From contig NZ_CP189974.1 of NCBI RefSeq assembly GCF_051549785.1, positions 682,001-746,000 on the forward strand: a DNA stretch of 64,000 nucleotides, written 5' to 3'. A model generated the notes under the pieces. It ran no database searches and was not told the DNA's origin. It was given only the letters and a program-made list of their open reading frames with translations. This document shows positions 31,435 to 40,419 of this stretch, piece after piece. Made by a program: the position numbers and the translations under genes. Numbering within the stretch: position 1 is the stretch's first letter; every line of letters begins with the position of its first letter. This DNA comes from Caldatribacterium sp051549785. GTDB taxonomy: Bacteria > Atribacterota > Atribacteria > Atribacterales > Caldatribacteriaceae.

Positions 31435-33957
31435 TCAAGCGTTATTCCAGGAAATCTCCACGTCCTGCTTTTTGAGCTCTCCCTCGCCCGTGATTTTCAG
31501 CCGCCGCACCTTTTTGGGGAAAAGGTCGAAGTAGTTGTCCTCAGGGGTGAACGAGGAGGGGAGTTCTACGTTCACGAACCAGGCAAAAACTGGTGAAACG
31601 AGTTCTATAAAGGTTTCGCCTTTTTCGAAGACGACGTCCCAGTCGACCCGGGCTTTTTCGAGTTTGAGGTCCTTGAAACGCACGAAGAAGCACCGTTCCC
31701 AGTCGAGCACCCGGTCTCCGTCAAGGAGCCTGGCCCAGAAGAAGACCTCAGAAGGCCTTGCTTTTGCAACTCCACAGGGGACCACGCCGACTTTCCGGGA
31801 GCTATTCGGAGGAATGTGGCAGGAGAGGTTCCCGGAGGTGATTTCCTGTCCGTCGAAGAATGCCAGGCCGTATTCCACAGCAAGGACAAGGGCTTCCGGC
31901 GTGTCGTTCACCACAAAAAGCTCCACAGCGTGTTCTCCCCGGCGTAGCGAAAGGTCCACGGGTTGGAAGGCTCGCCGAACGAAGTAGTAGCTCGGTTTCT
32001 TCCGGAGGTAGTAGTCAATGACCGTCCAGCCGATAGCACCCCAGCAGTCGCTGTACATCCAAAAGAGCGCCCCGGCGGTGAGGAATTTCCGTCTTCGCCA
32101 GTGCTCAAGGGCGAACTTCAGGGCTTCACCCTGGAGGAGCTGGGCACAACGGAGGTACTCCGGGAAGGAAAGGTTTTCCGGGTCTTTGACGAACTCCCGG
32201 AGCATTCCCCGGATGTTCTCCCGCTCGAAGACGTTGTTGTGGAACTGCCAGGAAGGGGAGTCAAGGAAGAGCTCCTCTTCGGGGATGAACTCCCGGAGGG
32301 ACTCAAGGACTGGAGGCGCCAGAACGCCGAATTCGGAGATGAACTTCCCCCGGTCTCGGGCGTAGTTCTCGTAGTTCACCCGTTCCTTCAGGTCCTCAGT
32401 GAGGATGCTCACGTCCCAGGAGTGGCGGTCACCCTCATTCTCCGAGTTCGGGTCACTCCCCCCGTAGGGGCTTGAGGGCCAGAAGGGTCTTGTGGGGTCG
32501 AGGTCTTTGAGGAGGCGGGGCATGAGGATGTGGTAGATGTCGTAATCGGGGAATTCCAGGTCCTTCTTCCCGGTGATTTCCTTGTTCCGCTCGTGCAGCC
32601 ACTGGAGCTCGTTGTTGCCACACCACAGGACAATGGCGGTTTCGTTCCGGAGTTGCTTCACGACTGCCCGGATTTCCCGCTCGACTTCCTGCAAGAATTC
32701 AGGGCTTTTGGGGTAGTAGGCGCAGGCGAACATGAAATCCTGCCAGACCATGATGCCGCAGCGGGCACAGTGTTCGTAGAAGAAGGAGTCTTCGTAGATT
32801 CCCCCACCCCAGACTCGGAACATGTTGCAGTGGGCTTTCTGGGCCTCTTCGATGAGCCTCTGGTATTTTTCCTTTGTGACTCGGGGGATGAGGGAATCCG
32901 CCGGAACCCAGTCTGCCCCCTTGCAGAAGATGGGTTCACCGTTAACGGTGAGGACGAAGGACTCCCCTTCGTCGCTTGAGAGGGGTTCCTGCCGGAGGGC
33001 AACCTCCCGAAGGCCCCAGACCTTTTCGAAGCGGTCGAGTTCCCGGCCCTCCTCATCAAGGAGGAGGAGAAGAACTCTGTAAAGGTGGGGCTCACCGAAG
33101 CCGTTCGGCCACCAGAGGCGAGGCGGAGCAACCTCAAGGGTCAGGGTGAAATTCGTAAGACCGGGATAGGCCCGGAGCGACTCGTCCGTTGAGGCCACGA
33201 GTTTCCTTCCTTCCTCCTCAAAAAGGAGCGCCCGAAGCCGGAGCCTCGGCTCACAGGCGAAATCCTTGGAGAAGTTCTCCACCGCGCCAGAAAGAGTGAC
33301 CGTAGCGGATTTTCGGTCACAGGAGATACTCCCTCTCACAAAAACATCCCGGAGAGCGAACCCTTCAAAGAAGCACAGGGAAACGCTCCTCCAGATACCC
33401 ACGTTTACCAGGCGAGGCGCCCAGTCCCAGGCGAAGGTGAACTGGGCTTTTCTCGCCCAGACTCGCCGGTAATCCTGCTCGGGGCTTCCTGCAGGATACG
33501 GCACGAAGGGTTTGTTCTGAATTCGCATGACGCCAGAATCAACCCGGACGACGAGGACGTTTTCGCTCTGGAGTTTCCCGGAAACATCAATGACAAGGGG
33601 GACGAACATGTTCTCGTGATGGGCGAGGTGTTCCCCGTTGAGGTACACGTCACAGTCGGTGTCGATGCCCTCGAACACAAGTTCAGCATGAAGCGTGAGC
33701 CACTCTCCGGGAACGGAGAACTTCCGGCGGTACCACCACTCTTTTTCCTCAACCCACTGGCAGAGTTTAGCGTTCTCGCCAAAGAGGGGTTCAGGGATTC
33801 TTCCTGCCCGAAGGAGATCAAGGTGCACCTCCCCGGGAACCAGGGCTTCCAGGGGGTCTGAAGGAACGTAATCCGGGCGGTATGCTTTCTTCTCTACCCC
33901 TTCACCGTACGGTAAGCCTTCGAGAATCCACGATCCGTCAAGAGTGAGCCTGTGCAT
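31435..33957 (-). CDS. GH2-family beta-mannosidase-like glycosidase
   Basis: An 840-residue glycoside hydrolase of family 2. The N-terminal jelly-roll sugar-binding domain (VFEGIDTDCDVYLNGEHLA) and Ig-like domain are followed by the TIM barrel. The acid/base is E450 in LWCGNNELQW and the nucleophile is E542 in KFISEFG; the FRVWGGGIYE block is typical of beta-mannosidases rather than beta-galactosidases. There is no signal peptide, so it acts on imported oligosaccharides in the cytosol. The ATG at 33957 follows a perfect AAGGAGGTC site; the frame upstream overlaps the permease gene. It is the last gene of module 3. Confidence 0.9.
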   Translation of the reverse strand: MHRLTLDGSWILEGLPYGEGVEKKAYRPDYVPSDPLEALVPGEVHLDLLRAGRIPEPLFGENAKLCQWVEEKEWWYRRKFSVPGEWLTLHAELVFEGIDTDCDVYLNGEHLAHHENMFVPLVIDVSGKLQSENVLVVRVDSGVMRIQNKPFVPYPAGSPEQDYRRVWARKAQFTFAWDWAPRLVNVGIWRSVSLCFFEGFALRDVFVRGSISCDRKSATVTLSGAVENFSKDFACEPRLRLRALLFEEEGRKLVASTDESLRAYPGLTNFTLTLEVAPPRLWWPNGFGEPHLYRVLLLLLDEEGRELDRFEKVWGLREVALRQEPLSSDEGESFVLTVNGEPIFCKGADWVPADSLIPRVTKEKYQRLIEEAQKAHCNMFRVWGGGIYEDSFFYEHCARCGIMVWQDFMFACAYYPKSPEFLQEVEREIRAVVKQLRNETAIVLWCGNNELQWLHERNKEITGKKDLEFPDYDIYHILMPRLLKDLDPTRPFWPSSPYGGSDPNSENEGDRHSWDVSILTEDLKERVNYENYARDRGKFISEFGVLAPPVLESLREFIPEEELFLDSPSWQFHNNVFERENIRGMLREFVKDPENLSFPEYLRCAQLLQGEALKFALEHWRRRKFLTAGALFWMYSDCWGAIGWTVIDYYLRKKPSYYFVRRAFQPVDLSLRRGEHAVELFVVNDTPEALVLAVEYGLAFFDGQEITSGNLSCHIPPNSSRKVGVVPCGVAKARPSEVFFWARLLDGDRVLDWERCFFVRFKDLKLEKARVDWDVVFEKGETFIELVSPVFAWFVNVELPSSFTPEDNYFDLFPKKVRRLKITGEGELKKQDVEISWNNA

Positions 33958-33970
33958 ACGCTGACCTCCT

Positions 33971-34819
33971 TCACGTTTTGAGGCTTCCAGCAAGAATACC
34001 CTGAATGATGAATTTCTGGAAAAAGGCAAAGAGCAGAAGGGGTGGCAAAATGCAGAGCACCGTTCCTGCAAGGAGCCCACCCCACTCCACCGTTGCTGCC
34101 CCGATGAAGCTGAAAAGCCCGACACTTGCCGTGCGTACCTCGTTGGCATGGCAGAGGACCAGGGCAATGACCAGGTCGTTCCACATCCACACGAAGGAGT
34201 AGATGAGAATGGCCACAATCATAGGAGCGGCAAGGGGGAAGATGATGCGAAAGAGGATGATGCCAACTCCCGCGCCATCAAGCAGGGCACTTTCCTCGAT
34301 TTCCTGAGGGATGTTCGCGATGTAGGCTTCGCTGATGAGGGTGCTAAAGGGAGCCACCATGCCCGGGTAGACGAGGATGAGGGCCAGGAGGTTGTTCACA
34401 AGGCCCAGCCGCTTCATGAAGAGGTATATGGGAATGAAAAACAGCACGGCCGGCATCATCTGGGTGAGGATCACCGCTGTCCGGAGGGTGCCCTTTCCTG
34501 GAAGGAATGACCTTGCAAGAGCGTATCCCGCAAGAACACTGATGACAAGGACGATGCAGCTTGCTATGCCACAGGCAAAAAAGGAATTTCGAAGGTACAG
34601 GAGCATATCGATGGTGACGGTTCTCGGGTAGGTGACGATCAGGTCGTAGTAATTCTTCAGGGTAAAGGCTTTCGGGAAAAGGTGTGGCGGGAAGGCGAAC
34701 ATCTCATCTGGTGGGAGGAAGGAGGGCATGATGAGCCAGTAAATGGGGACGAGGATGCAGAGAAGGAGGAGAACGATGAGGAGGTAATACAGCGCTGTGG
34801 AAAGCGCTCTGGTTTTCAT
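33971..34819 (-). CDS. Sugar ABC transporter permease (MalG-like, module 3)
   Basis: A 282-residue six-helix permease. The first helix is ALYYLLIVLLLLCILVPIYW and the ATPase-docking loop is IEESALLDGAGVGIILFRII. The docking loop reads EESALLDGAG rather than EEAAxxDGA, a mild variation. It overlaps the upstream permease by four bases (ATGA) and is followed 13 bases later by the GH2 gene. Confidence 0.92.
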   Translation of the reverse strand: MKTRALSTALYYLLIVLLLLCILVPIYWLIMPSFLPPDEMFAFPPHLFPKAFTLKNYYDLIVTYPRTVTIDMLLYLRNSFFACGIASCIVLVISVLAGYALARSFLPGKGTLRTAVILTQMMPAVLFFIPIYLFMKRLGLVNNLLALILVYPGMVAPFSTLISEAYIANIPQEIEESALLDGAGVGIILFRIIFPLAAPMIVAILIYSFVWMWNDLVIALVLCHANEVRTASVGLFSFIGAATVEWGGLLAGTVLCILPPLLLFAFFQKFIIQGILAGSLKT

Positions 34820-35676
34820 GATTCCACCCTCCTTGAAACGGTGAGGATGGCCAGGCTCAGGGCGAAGTTGATGAGGAACATGAAGACCCCGAGGGTAGCA
34901 GCGTGATCAAAGCGGAGTTTGAGGAAGACGGTTTTGTATGCGAGGGTTGCCAGGATTTCTGTGGCGTGTCCTGGGCCGCCCTGGGTCATGGAGTAGATGA
35001 GGTCGAAGTAGTTGAAGGTCCATACCGTGGCAAAGAGCGCCATGACGAAAAGCAGTGGCCGGATGAGGGGGAGGGTGATGTACCGGAAAATGGCAAAGGA
35101 CGTTGCCCCGTCGATACGGGCAGCTTCGTGGATTTCCTGGGGGATGGACTGAAGCCCGGCGAGGATGAAGAGGGCATAGAACGGAAAGGCCTTCCAGATG
35201 TTGACCCAGCTCACCGAGTACAGCGCAAGATTCCTCCCAAGGAAATTCACCGGTTCACCCCCAAAGAGGGTCACGAGGTAGTTGATGAGTCCGTAGAGAG
35301 GATTGTACAGCCACTTCCAGGTGACCGCGATGGCCACAGGAGGGAGCACGAAGGGAATCAGGCTGAGATTCCGGAAGACCCGGTATCCCCGGCGTGGGAT
35401 GTTGAGGAGCAGTGCGGTGAAGAGCCCAAGAGTAATCTGAAAGGCAACCGAGAGGGCCGTCCATAAGAGGGCATTCCTGAGCGCAACGAAAAAGAGGGGG
35501 TCCTGGAGCACGATGGCGTAATTCCGGAGGCCAACGAAGAACGGTTCGGCGGTGTACAGGGTGTGCTCTTCGAAACTCAGGAGGAACTGGTAGAGCATGG
35601 GGTAGAAGAAGGTCAAGGCAAGGAAAGCAAAAAGGGGCATCAAGAGTATCCACGAAGTCCTTTTTCGGAGCACCAT
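34816..35676 (-). CDS. Sugar ABC transporter permease (MalF-like, module 3)
   Basis: A 286-residue six-helix permease beginning ILLMPLFAFLALTFFYPMLY. The docking loop is IHEAARIDGATSFAIFRYIT, and FDLIYSMTQGGPGHATE is the usual periplasmic-loop signature. The ATG lies 13 bases after the hairpin that follows the binding-protein gene. With the neighbouring permease it forms the channel for the beta-mannosidase substrate. Confidence 0.92.
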   Translation of the reverse strand: MVLRKRTSWILLMPLFAFLALTFFYPMLYQFLLSFEEHTLYTAEPFFVGLRNYAIVLQDPLFFVALRNALLWTALSVAFQITLGLFTALLLNIPRRGYRVFRNLSLIPFVLPPVAIAVTWKWLYNPLYGLINYLVTLFGGEPVNFLGRNLALYSVSWVNIWKAFPFYALFILAGLQSIPQEIHEAARIDGATSFAIFRYITLPLIRPLLFVMALFATVWTFNYFDLIYSMTQGGPGHATEILATLAYKTVFLKLRFDHAATLGVFMFLINFALSLAILTVSRRVES

Positions 35677-35689
35677 GGCTGTCCTCCGT

Positions 35690-35718
35690 GACCCTCCTGG
35701 CCCTGGGCCAGGAGGGTC
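35690..35718 (-). repeat. Perfect 13-bp hairpin after the module 3 binding-protein gene
   Basis: Arms GACCCTCCTGGCC and its complement surround a three-base loop. There is no T-run on the minus strand, so this is more likely an mRNA-stabilising or processing hairpin than a terminator. It occupies the same place as the hairpins in modules 1 and 2. Confidence 0.75.
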
Positions 35719-35724
35719 CTCGTT

Positions 35725-36981
35725 TCATTTCCCGAGCTCAGCAAGGATTTTCTCCATTTCCTGGGCGCCGGTTTTGAGCGTTGCCTCGATGTCTGCGCCA
35801 CCCTCAACGATGTCCCAGAACACCCTCCGGAACGTATCGGCGATGAGCGGATTGAAGACCGTGGCCACGTCACCGGTGAAGATTGCCCGGGCTCTGGTGA
35901 GCTCGAATTTAAAGGCATCGAACCGCGGATCGTCGAAGAAGGGGTTGGCGAAAGTAGACGTTCTCACTGGGGTATGCCAGAGCTTTTCGCACCACTCCAG
36001 GTGGTTCTCTTTGCTCACAAGCCAGGTGATGACCTTTGCCGCTTCGTCGGGGTACTTCGTCCCTTTCATCACCATGTAGAAGCATACGCCGTGTCCGGGG
36101 ACAAGGGGTTCGGTGCCCATGGGACCGACGAGGTTGTACGGAGCAATGCCGTAGTTGAGGTTCGGCGCGAGTTCACGGTAGTTGCCGATGCTCCAGGAGC
36201 CGTTCCCGAGCTGAATCCCAACCTTTCCGAGGTAAAAGGCCTTGTCCCAGTCATCGTACCCGAAGGTCGAAAGACCGGGAGGGGTGTACTGGAAGAGTTC
36301 TGTCAAGAGTTCGAAGGTCCCAGCGTTGTTCTCGCTGGCGAAGACGACTTTTCCGTCCTCAACGAAATTGCCCCCGTTGGAGAGAAAGAGTGCCCCCGTG
36401 GACCAGTAGGGGCCATCTCCCCAGCTCATCCACTCAATGCCAAACTTCCCCTCTCTGGGCTTGTGGAGTTTTCTGGCTGCTTCAAGAAGCCCATCCCAGG
36501 TGGTGGGGAATTCCCCTATTCCTGCTTCCTGGAACAGGTCTTTGTTGTAGTAAATGACCGGAACGAAGAAATCTTCGGGAACGGCAATGATACTCCCCTT
36601 ATAGGTGCACATGTCCCAGATGTTCTTTGGAACATCCGTGAGCATGTCTGGATCATTCTTTTTAATGTGCTCGTCAAGCGGTAAGGCGGCGTCAAGCCGG
36701 GCGATTTCAAACTGCATGGGCATATCGCCACGGTAAAGGTCTGGAGGCGTGCCACCTTTAATGGCGTTGATGATCATTGTGGCTCGCTGCTCGAAGGGGA
36801 TGTTCGTGAGCTGGATCTGCACGTTGGGGTTTTCCTGCATGTACCGTTCGACCTGCTCGGTGAGCACTTTGATCTCCGCCAGGCTGTAGGTGTGCCAGAA
36901 CTGGAGGGTGATTTTCTCCTGAGCCACGACACTCCACACAAGAAAGAGCACAAACACCGCAATGAGCAACACGCGCTTCAC
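35725..36981 (-). CDS. Sugar ABC transporter substrate-binding protein (module 3)
   Basis: A 418-residue family 1 binding protein. The signal peptide is VLLIAVFVLFLVWSVVAQ, cleaved near residue 21. The mature domain opens ITLQFWHTYSLAEIKVL and includes PVIYYNKDLFQEAG and WSTGALFLSNGGNFV, typical of oligosaccharide-binding proteins. The GTG start has AAAAGGAGG about nine bases upstream. It lies in one minus-strand operon with LacI upstream and the permeases and GH2 gene downstream, which points to a beta-mannoside-type oligosaccharide. Confidence 0.92.
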   Translation of the reverse strand: MKRVLLIAVFVLFLVWSVVAQEKITLQFWHTYSLAEIKVLTEQVERYMQENPNVQIQLTNIPFEQRATMIINAIKGGTPPDLYRGDMPMQFEIARLDAALPLDEHIKKNDPDMLTDVPKNIWDMCTYKGSIIAVPEDFFVPVIYYNKDLFQEAGIGEFPTTWDGLLEAARKLHKPREGKFGIEWMSWGDGPYWSTGALFLSNGGNFVEDGKVVFASENNAGTFELLTELFQYTPPGLSTFGYDDWDKAFYLGKVGIQLGNGSWSIGNYRELAPNLNYGIAPYNLVGPMGTEPLVPGHGVCFYMVMKGTKYPDEAAKVITWLVSKENHLEWCEKLWHTPVRTSTFANPFFDDPRFDAFKFELTRARAIFTGDVATVFNPLIADTFRRVFWDIVEGGADIEATLKTGAQEMEKILAELGK

Positions 36982-37025
36982 GGTTCCTCAACCTCCTTTT
37001 CGCTGGAAGTGTCGCACAGGGAGAC

Positions 37026-37038
37026 GAAACAGGGTTGA
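37026..37038. promoter_or_regulatory. Second copy of a GAAACAG-NN-TTGA motif before the module 3 binding-protein gene
   Basis: GAAACAGGGTTGA shares 11 of 13 bases with the motif at 38106-38118 in front of the lacI gene. Both lie upstream of genes of the same operon, so they may be binding sites of its LacI regulator. Short motifs recur by chance, so this is tentative. Confidence 0.3.
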
Positions 37039-37057
37039 CTTGGTGCTCCTCGTCCTC

Positions 37058-38077
37058 TCACCTCCCTCCCCCAACGAGGCTTCTCACCGAGTTTCGAAGG
37101 ATGAACTGGCAGGGAAGGATTTTCCGTTCTAACTCCGAGTTGCCATTGCGTTTCAGCATCTGACGGATGATGATTTCTGCCGCTGTGCGACCCATGCGCT
37201 CAATCGGCTGGCGGATAGAGGTGATACCCGGGACGATCTCCTCAAGGTCGTCAAAGCACACGAGGGACACGTCTTCAGGGACCCTCTTCCCCATGGCCCC
37301 AAGGCCGCGTAGGACCCCAGGGAGACAGTTGCCGCTGGCCACAAAGATTGCCGTTGGCGGGGAGGGGAGATTCAAAAGCCTCACGGCGCCTTCGAAACCT
37401 CCCTGGCCTGAGACGAAGGCCGCAATGTCATTGGTGATGGCAACGTACTCTTCCCGGAAGAACCCTCGCTCTTTCAGGAAAGTCTGGTATGTTTCGAAGC
37501 GCTCGGCGTGGTCAACCTGGGTGAGATCACCACCGATGAAACCAATTCTCCGGTGGCCGAGGTCAAACAGGTACTGCAGGGCCACCCTGGTGGACTGGAT
37601 GTTCTCGCAATCCACAAAGTGGACGTCTTCTTCGACTCTGGACCCCAGAACGACCACGTCTTTCCCCAGGGCAAAAAGCGGCCGGATTTTCGGGTCATCT
37701 CTGGGAGGTGTAACCAGGATGACGCCTCCGACGTGGTGCTGGTGGAGGAAGGTTCTCCACTCCTGGGGGGAGGCAAAGTGGTCTCTGGTGAAAAAGAGCA
37801 TGGTATAGTTGAATTTCTGGAGCTCTGCGGATATGCCGTTGAGAAGCCGGGAGAAGTAGTAGTTGAGGAAAATCCCCTCGCGCCATTCATAGACAATGCC
37901 CACGGTGTCGTTTTTCCTCGGCAGTACGCTGGGGATGAACCTGTATTCTTCCATGGCCTGGAAGATTTTTGCCCGTGTTTCCGGGGATACCTGTTCGGGA
38001 TGGTTCAGGGCCCTTGAGACCGTTGCTGGAGAGACACCGGCCTTCCTGGCAATGGTGTAGATGTTCACTCTTGGCAT
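37058..38077 (-). CDS. LacI-family transcriptional regulator (module 3)
   Basis: A 339-residue regulator with canonical DNA-binding start (IYTIARKAGVSPATVSRALN) and hinge QVSPETRAKIFQAMEEYRFI. The effector domain has GHRRIGFIGGDLTQVDHAER and LVCFDDLEEIVPGITSIRQP. It is the first gene of module 3. Promoter and possible operator lie just upstream (38106-38151). It should repress its own operon in the absence of the imported beta-mannoside-like sugar. Confidence 0.93.
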   Translation of the reverse strand: MPRVNIYTIARKAGVSPATVSRALNHPEQVSPETRAKIFQAMEEYRFIPSVLPRKNDTVGIVYEWREGIFLNYYFSRLLNGISAELQKFNYTMLFFTRDHFASPQEWRTFLHQHHVGGVILVTPPRDDPKIRPLFALGKDVVVLGSRVEEDVHFVDCENIQSTRVALQYLFDLGHRRIGFIGGDLTQVDHAERFETYQTFLKERGFFREEYVAITNDIAAFVSGQGGFEGAVRLLNLPSPPTAIFVASGNCLPGVLRGLGAMGKRVPEDVSLVCFDDLEEIVPGITSIRQPIERMGRTAAEIIIRQMLKRNGNSELERKILPCQFILRNSVRSLVGGGR

Positions 38078-38105
38078 GGCGGTTCGTCCTTTTTGAAATT
38101 ATTCT

Positions 38106-38118
38106 GAAACAGTTTTGA
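38106..38118. promoter_or_regulatory. Candidate operator at the module 3 transcription start
   Basis: GAAACAGTTTTGA contains the short inverted repeat AAAC-A-GTTT and lies immediately downstream of the -10 box of the lacI promoter, where a repressor would block transcription. A related copy is at 37026. It lacks the central CG typical of LacI operators. Confidence 0.35.
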
Positions 38119-38123
38119 TAAAC

Positions 38124-38151
38124 ATTATAGCAAAAGTTTTTCCCTGCGCAA
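38124..38151 (-). promoter_or_regulatory. Promoter of sugar module 3
   Basis: On the minus strand TTGCGC (38151-38146), 16-base spacer, TATAAT (38129-38124). The -10 is perfect. The leader to the lacI ATG is about 40 bases. Confidence 0.7.
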
Positions 38152-38157
38152 GCGGGT

Positions 38158-38186
38158 TTGCAAAAATCTCCCCCTTGGGGTATCCT
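38158..38186 (+). promoter_or_regulatory. Promoter of the pspC/envelope operon
   Basis: TTGCAA (38158-38163), 17-base spacer, TATCCT (38181-38186). It is divergent from and nearly abutting the module 3 promoter. Confidence 0.5.
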
Positions 38187-38214
38187 TGTACCATCCTGGC
38201 AGGGAGGGTAAACC

Positions 38215-38625
38215 ATGGAAAAGCGACTGTATCGTTCCCGGAGAGACCGGATTCTTGGAGGCGTGTGCGGAGGCATTGCGGAGTACTTTGGGCTTGACCC
38301 TTCTCTGGTGCGAATTGTGGCTGTGCTCCTCATTCTTGTGGGGGGAGGAGCGATTCTGGCGTACATCATCGCCTGGATTCTCATTCCCGAAGAGCCTAAA
38401 GGAGAAGACGAAAGGTTCACCCTCGAGGGTTCTTCGCCTGCACCAGGGGAAAGCCGTAAAGAACCCGGTCGCCACATGCTTGCCTGGTTTCTCGTCATCA
38501 TCGGCGCGCTGTGGCTTTCCCAGTATGTTGTTCCCCTCTGGGGCCCCTGGACTCCCTGGGTCCGTCAGGCGTTCCTGCCCGTTCTCCTCATCGTCGGCGG
38601 CGTTTTGCTCCTTGTGCGGCGGTAG
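38215..38625 (+). CDS. PspC-domain membrane protein
   Basis: A 136-residue protein opening with the PspC domain: LYRSRRDRILGGVCGGIAEY, then a membrane helix VRIVAVLLILVGGGAILAYI ending in IAWILIPEEP. A hydrophilic linker and two more hydrophobic segments (AWFLVIIGALWLSQYVV; LPVLLIVGGVLLLV) follow. PspC proteins take part in envelope stress signalling with PspA in some bacteria; no pspA is near. The ATG follows AGGGAGGG. It heads a run of envelope genes in the same direction. Confidence 0.88.
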   Translation: MEKRLYRSRRDRILGGVCGGIAEYFGLDPSLVRIVAVLLILVGGGAILAYIIAWILIPEEPKGEDERFTLEGSSPAPGESRKEPGRHMLAWFLVIIGALWLSQYVVPLWGPWTPWVRQAFLPVLLIVGGVLLLVRR

Positions 38626-38663
38626 TCCGGATTGCTACAATAGCAGCGGACAGGTGACGTGGA

Positions 38664-39749
38664 TTGTTTGTGAAAATCCTTGATCGCTATGTGACGAGAG
38701 AGACCGCCCTCGGGATGTTCACCTGGGTCGGGGCGGTGACGATTGTGATGCTTGTGCAGACCCTCTTTGAGCTCATGGACTTTTTCGTGAACCAGAAGGT
38801 TCCCTTCCTCATCACCCTTGAAATTCTCCTCCTCTACATCCCGGCACAGATGGTCATGACGTTTCCTATTTCAGGGCTCCTTTCGGCCGAGCTCAATATG
38901 GGTCGGCTGTGCCGGGACAGCGAACTTGTGGCCATTGAGGCAAGTGGCGTGAGCATCCGGCGGTTCCTCCTTCCGTATCTTGGGTTTTCTCTCCTTGTGG
39001 CCTTTGGGTCTTTTCTCCTCAACGATTTCATCGTGCCAGAGACAAACCACAGAGCCCAGACGCTCATTCGCTACTATGTGTACAAGAAAGCCCCGCCGAA
39101 AATCCAGCAGAACGTCTTCTTTCGCGACGCCGAGAACCGTTACTTTTACGTGAACGAACTCGACGCCACCACCTGGGAGATGAAAAACGTCATCATCTAC
39201 GAGCTCGGGAGAGGTCGAAAGTTCCCCGACGTCATCGTGAGCGAGAAAGCTCGCTGGGTGGAGGACCAGTGGATTCTCGAGAAGGGGGTGCTCCACCGCT
39301 ACGGGGAAGATGGGTACCTGGAGGAAGAGGTGGAGTTTGCGGTCATGCGCATCGATATGAAGGAGGAACTCCGGGAGTTCTTTGAGAAGCAGCGCAGCCC
39401 TGAAGAGATGTCCTCCCGGGAGTTGCGTAAGCAAATCGCCATCCTCAGGCAGGCGGGGAGCGAAACACAGAAACTCGAGGTGGCCTACCATTTCAAGTTC
39501 TCCCTTCCCTTCTCAGCGGTTGTTTTCATCCTCATGGGGATGCCCCTGGGAGTTCAGAAAACCAGGGATACCAAGGCGCTGGGAGTCATCGTGACGGTGA
39601 TTCTTGCCTTCGTCTACTACATGCTCCTCTCGATTTTCCGTTCTCTGGGTCGGGGGGATGTTCTCACCCCCTGGCTTTCGGCCTGGATGCCGAACTTCCT
39701 CTTCGGGGGCCTTGGGATTGTCCTCTACGGGATGGTGGACTGGCGATGA
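38664..39749 (+). CDS. LptF/LptG-family permease (lipopolysaccharide export)
   Basis: A 361-residue membrane protein of the YjgP/YjgQ family. Three helices at the N-terminus (the first within TALGMFTWVGAVTIVMLVQT) and three at the C-terminus flank a periplasmic beta-jellyroll domain of about 170 residues with EKARWVEDQWILEKGVLHRY. LptF and LptG pull lipopolysaccharide from the inner membrane for transport to the outer membrane. This implies a diderm cell. Only one gene of the pair is here. The start may be TTG 38664 (AGGTGA six bases upstream) or GTG 38670. The stop overlaps the next start (ATGA). Confidence 0.9.
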   Translation: MFVKILDRYVTRETALGMFTWVGAVTIVMLVQTLFELMDFFVNQKVPFLITLEILLLYIPAQMVMTFPISGLLSAELNMGRLCRDSELVAIEASGVSIRRFLLPYLGFSLLVAFGSFLLNDFIVPETNHRAQTLIRYYVYKKAPPKIQQNVFFRDAENRYFYVNELDATTWEMKNVIIYELGRGRKFPDVIVSEKARWVEDQWILEKGVLHRYGEDGYLEEEVEFAVMRIDMKEELREFFEKQRSPEEMSSRELRKQIAILRQAGSETQKLEVAYHFKFSLPFSAVVFILMGMPLGVQKTRDTKALGVIVTVILAFVYYMLLSIFRSLGRGDVLTPWLSAWMPNFLFGGLGIVLYGMVDWR

Positions 39750-40417
39750 GGCGATTCCTGGTGGCGATTTTCCTTTCGCTTTCGACTCTTTTTCTGGTAT
39801 CGGAGATTCGGGCTCTTGACCTCTTTGAGGAGGCCATGGCGGCGAAGGCAAGCGGAGACGCCGAGAGGGCCCTGCGCCTTTTTGAGGAGTGCATTGCAGA
39901 GGGCAAACGGGTTCTTGACGCTTTCTGGGAGGCAGGACTGCTCCTGCTTGAAGAGGGGAAGTACCGTCGGGCTTTTGAGCTTTCTGAGCGGGCCATTCCA
40001 GTGTTTTCTGCTCATCTTGAGGCCCATCCCGAGGACCACGTGAACTGGTTCCGCCTGGGGTATATTTTTGAGCTCCGGAGCAGTACCGGATACTTTCGGG
40101 AGTGGGAAAGTGCCAGAACGTGCCTCACCAGGGCTCTGGAGCATTCCCCGGAGAACTCCTTTTACCTTCTCCACCTCGGTTACGTATTGTATAAAATGGG
40201 AGAGGGGGAAGAGGCGGAAGAGACGCTTCGGGGGATACTCCTTCGGGAACCCCTGAACTTTGAGGCCCGGTACTGGCTGGCGGTGGTTCTTGAATCTGAA
40301 AGGAAGTACAGGGAGGCGGAAGAAGAGCTCCGCTTCCTTTTAGAGCATGCCCCGGAGGGTTTCGGGCGGCTCAAAGAGATCGAGAGGCTTTTGAGGAAAG
40401 TTGAGAGGAAGGGGTAA
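39746..40417 (+). CDS. Exported TPR-repeat protein
   Basis: A 223-residue protein with a signal peptide (RRFLVAIFLSLSTLFLVSEIRA) and at least four tetratricopeptide-like helical pairs, for example ALRLFEECIAEGKRVLDAFW and WFRLGYIFELRSSTGYFREWE. TPR arrays are protein-interaction scaffolds; here the protein would sit in the periplasm. It is coupled to the LptF/G gene by a four-base overlap and lies two bases before the lipoprotein gene, suggesting a shared role in envelope assembly. No enzymatic motif is seen. Confidence 0.8.
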   Translation: MRRFLVAIFLSLSTLFLVSEIRALDLFEEAMAAKASGDAERALRLFEECIAEGKRVLDAFWEAGLLLLEEGKYRRAFELSERAIPVFSAHLEAHPEDHVNWFRLGYIFELRSSTGYFREWESARTCLTRALEHSPENSFYLLHLGYVLYKMGEGEEAEETLRGILLREPLNFEARYWLAVVLESERKYREAEEELRFLLEHAPEGFGRLKEIERLLRKVERKG

Positions 40418-40419
40418 CG

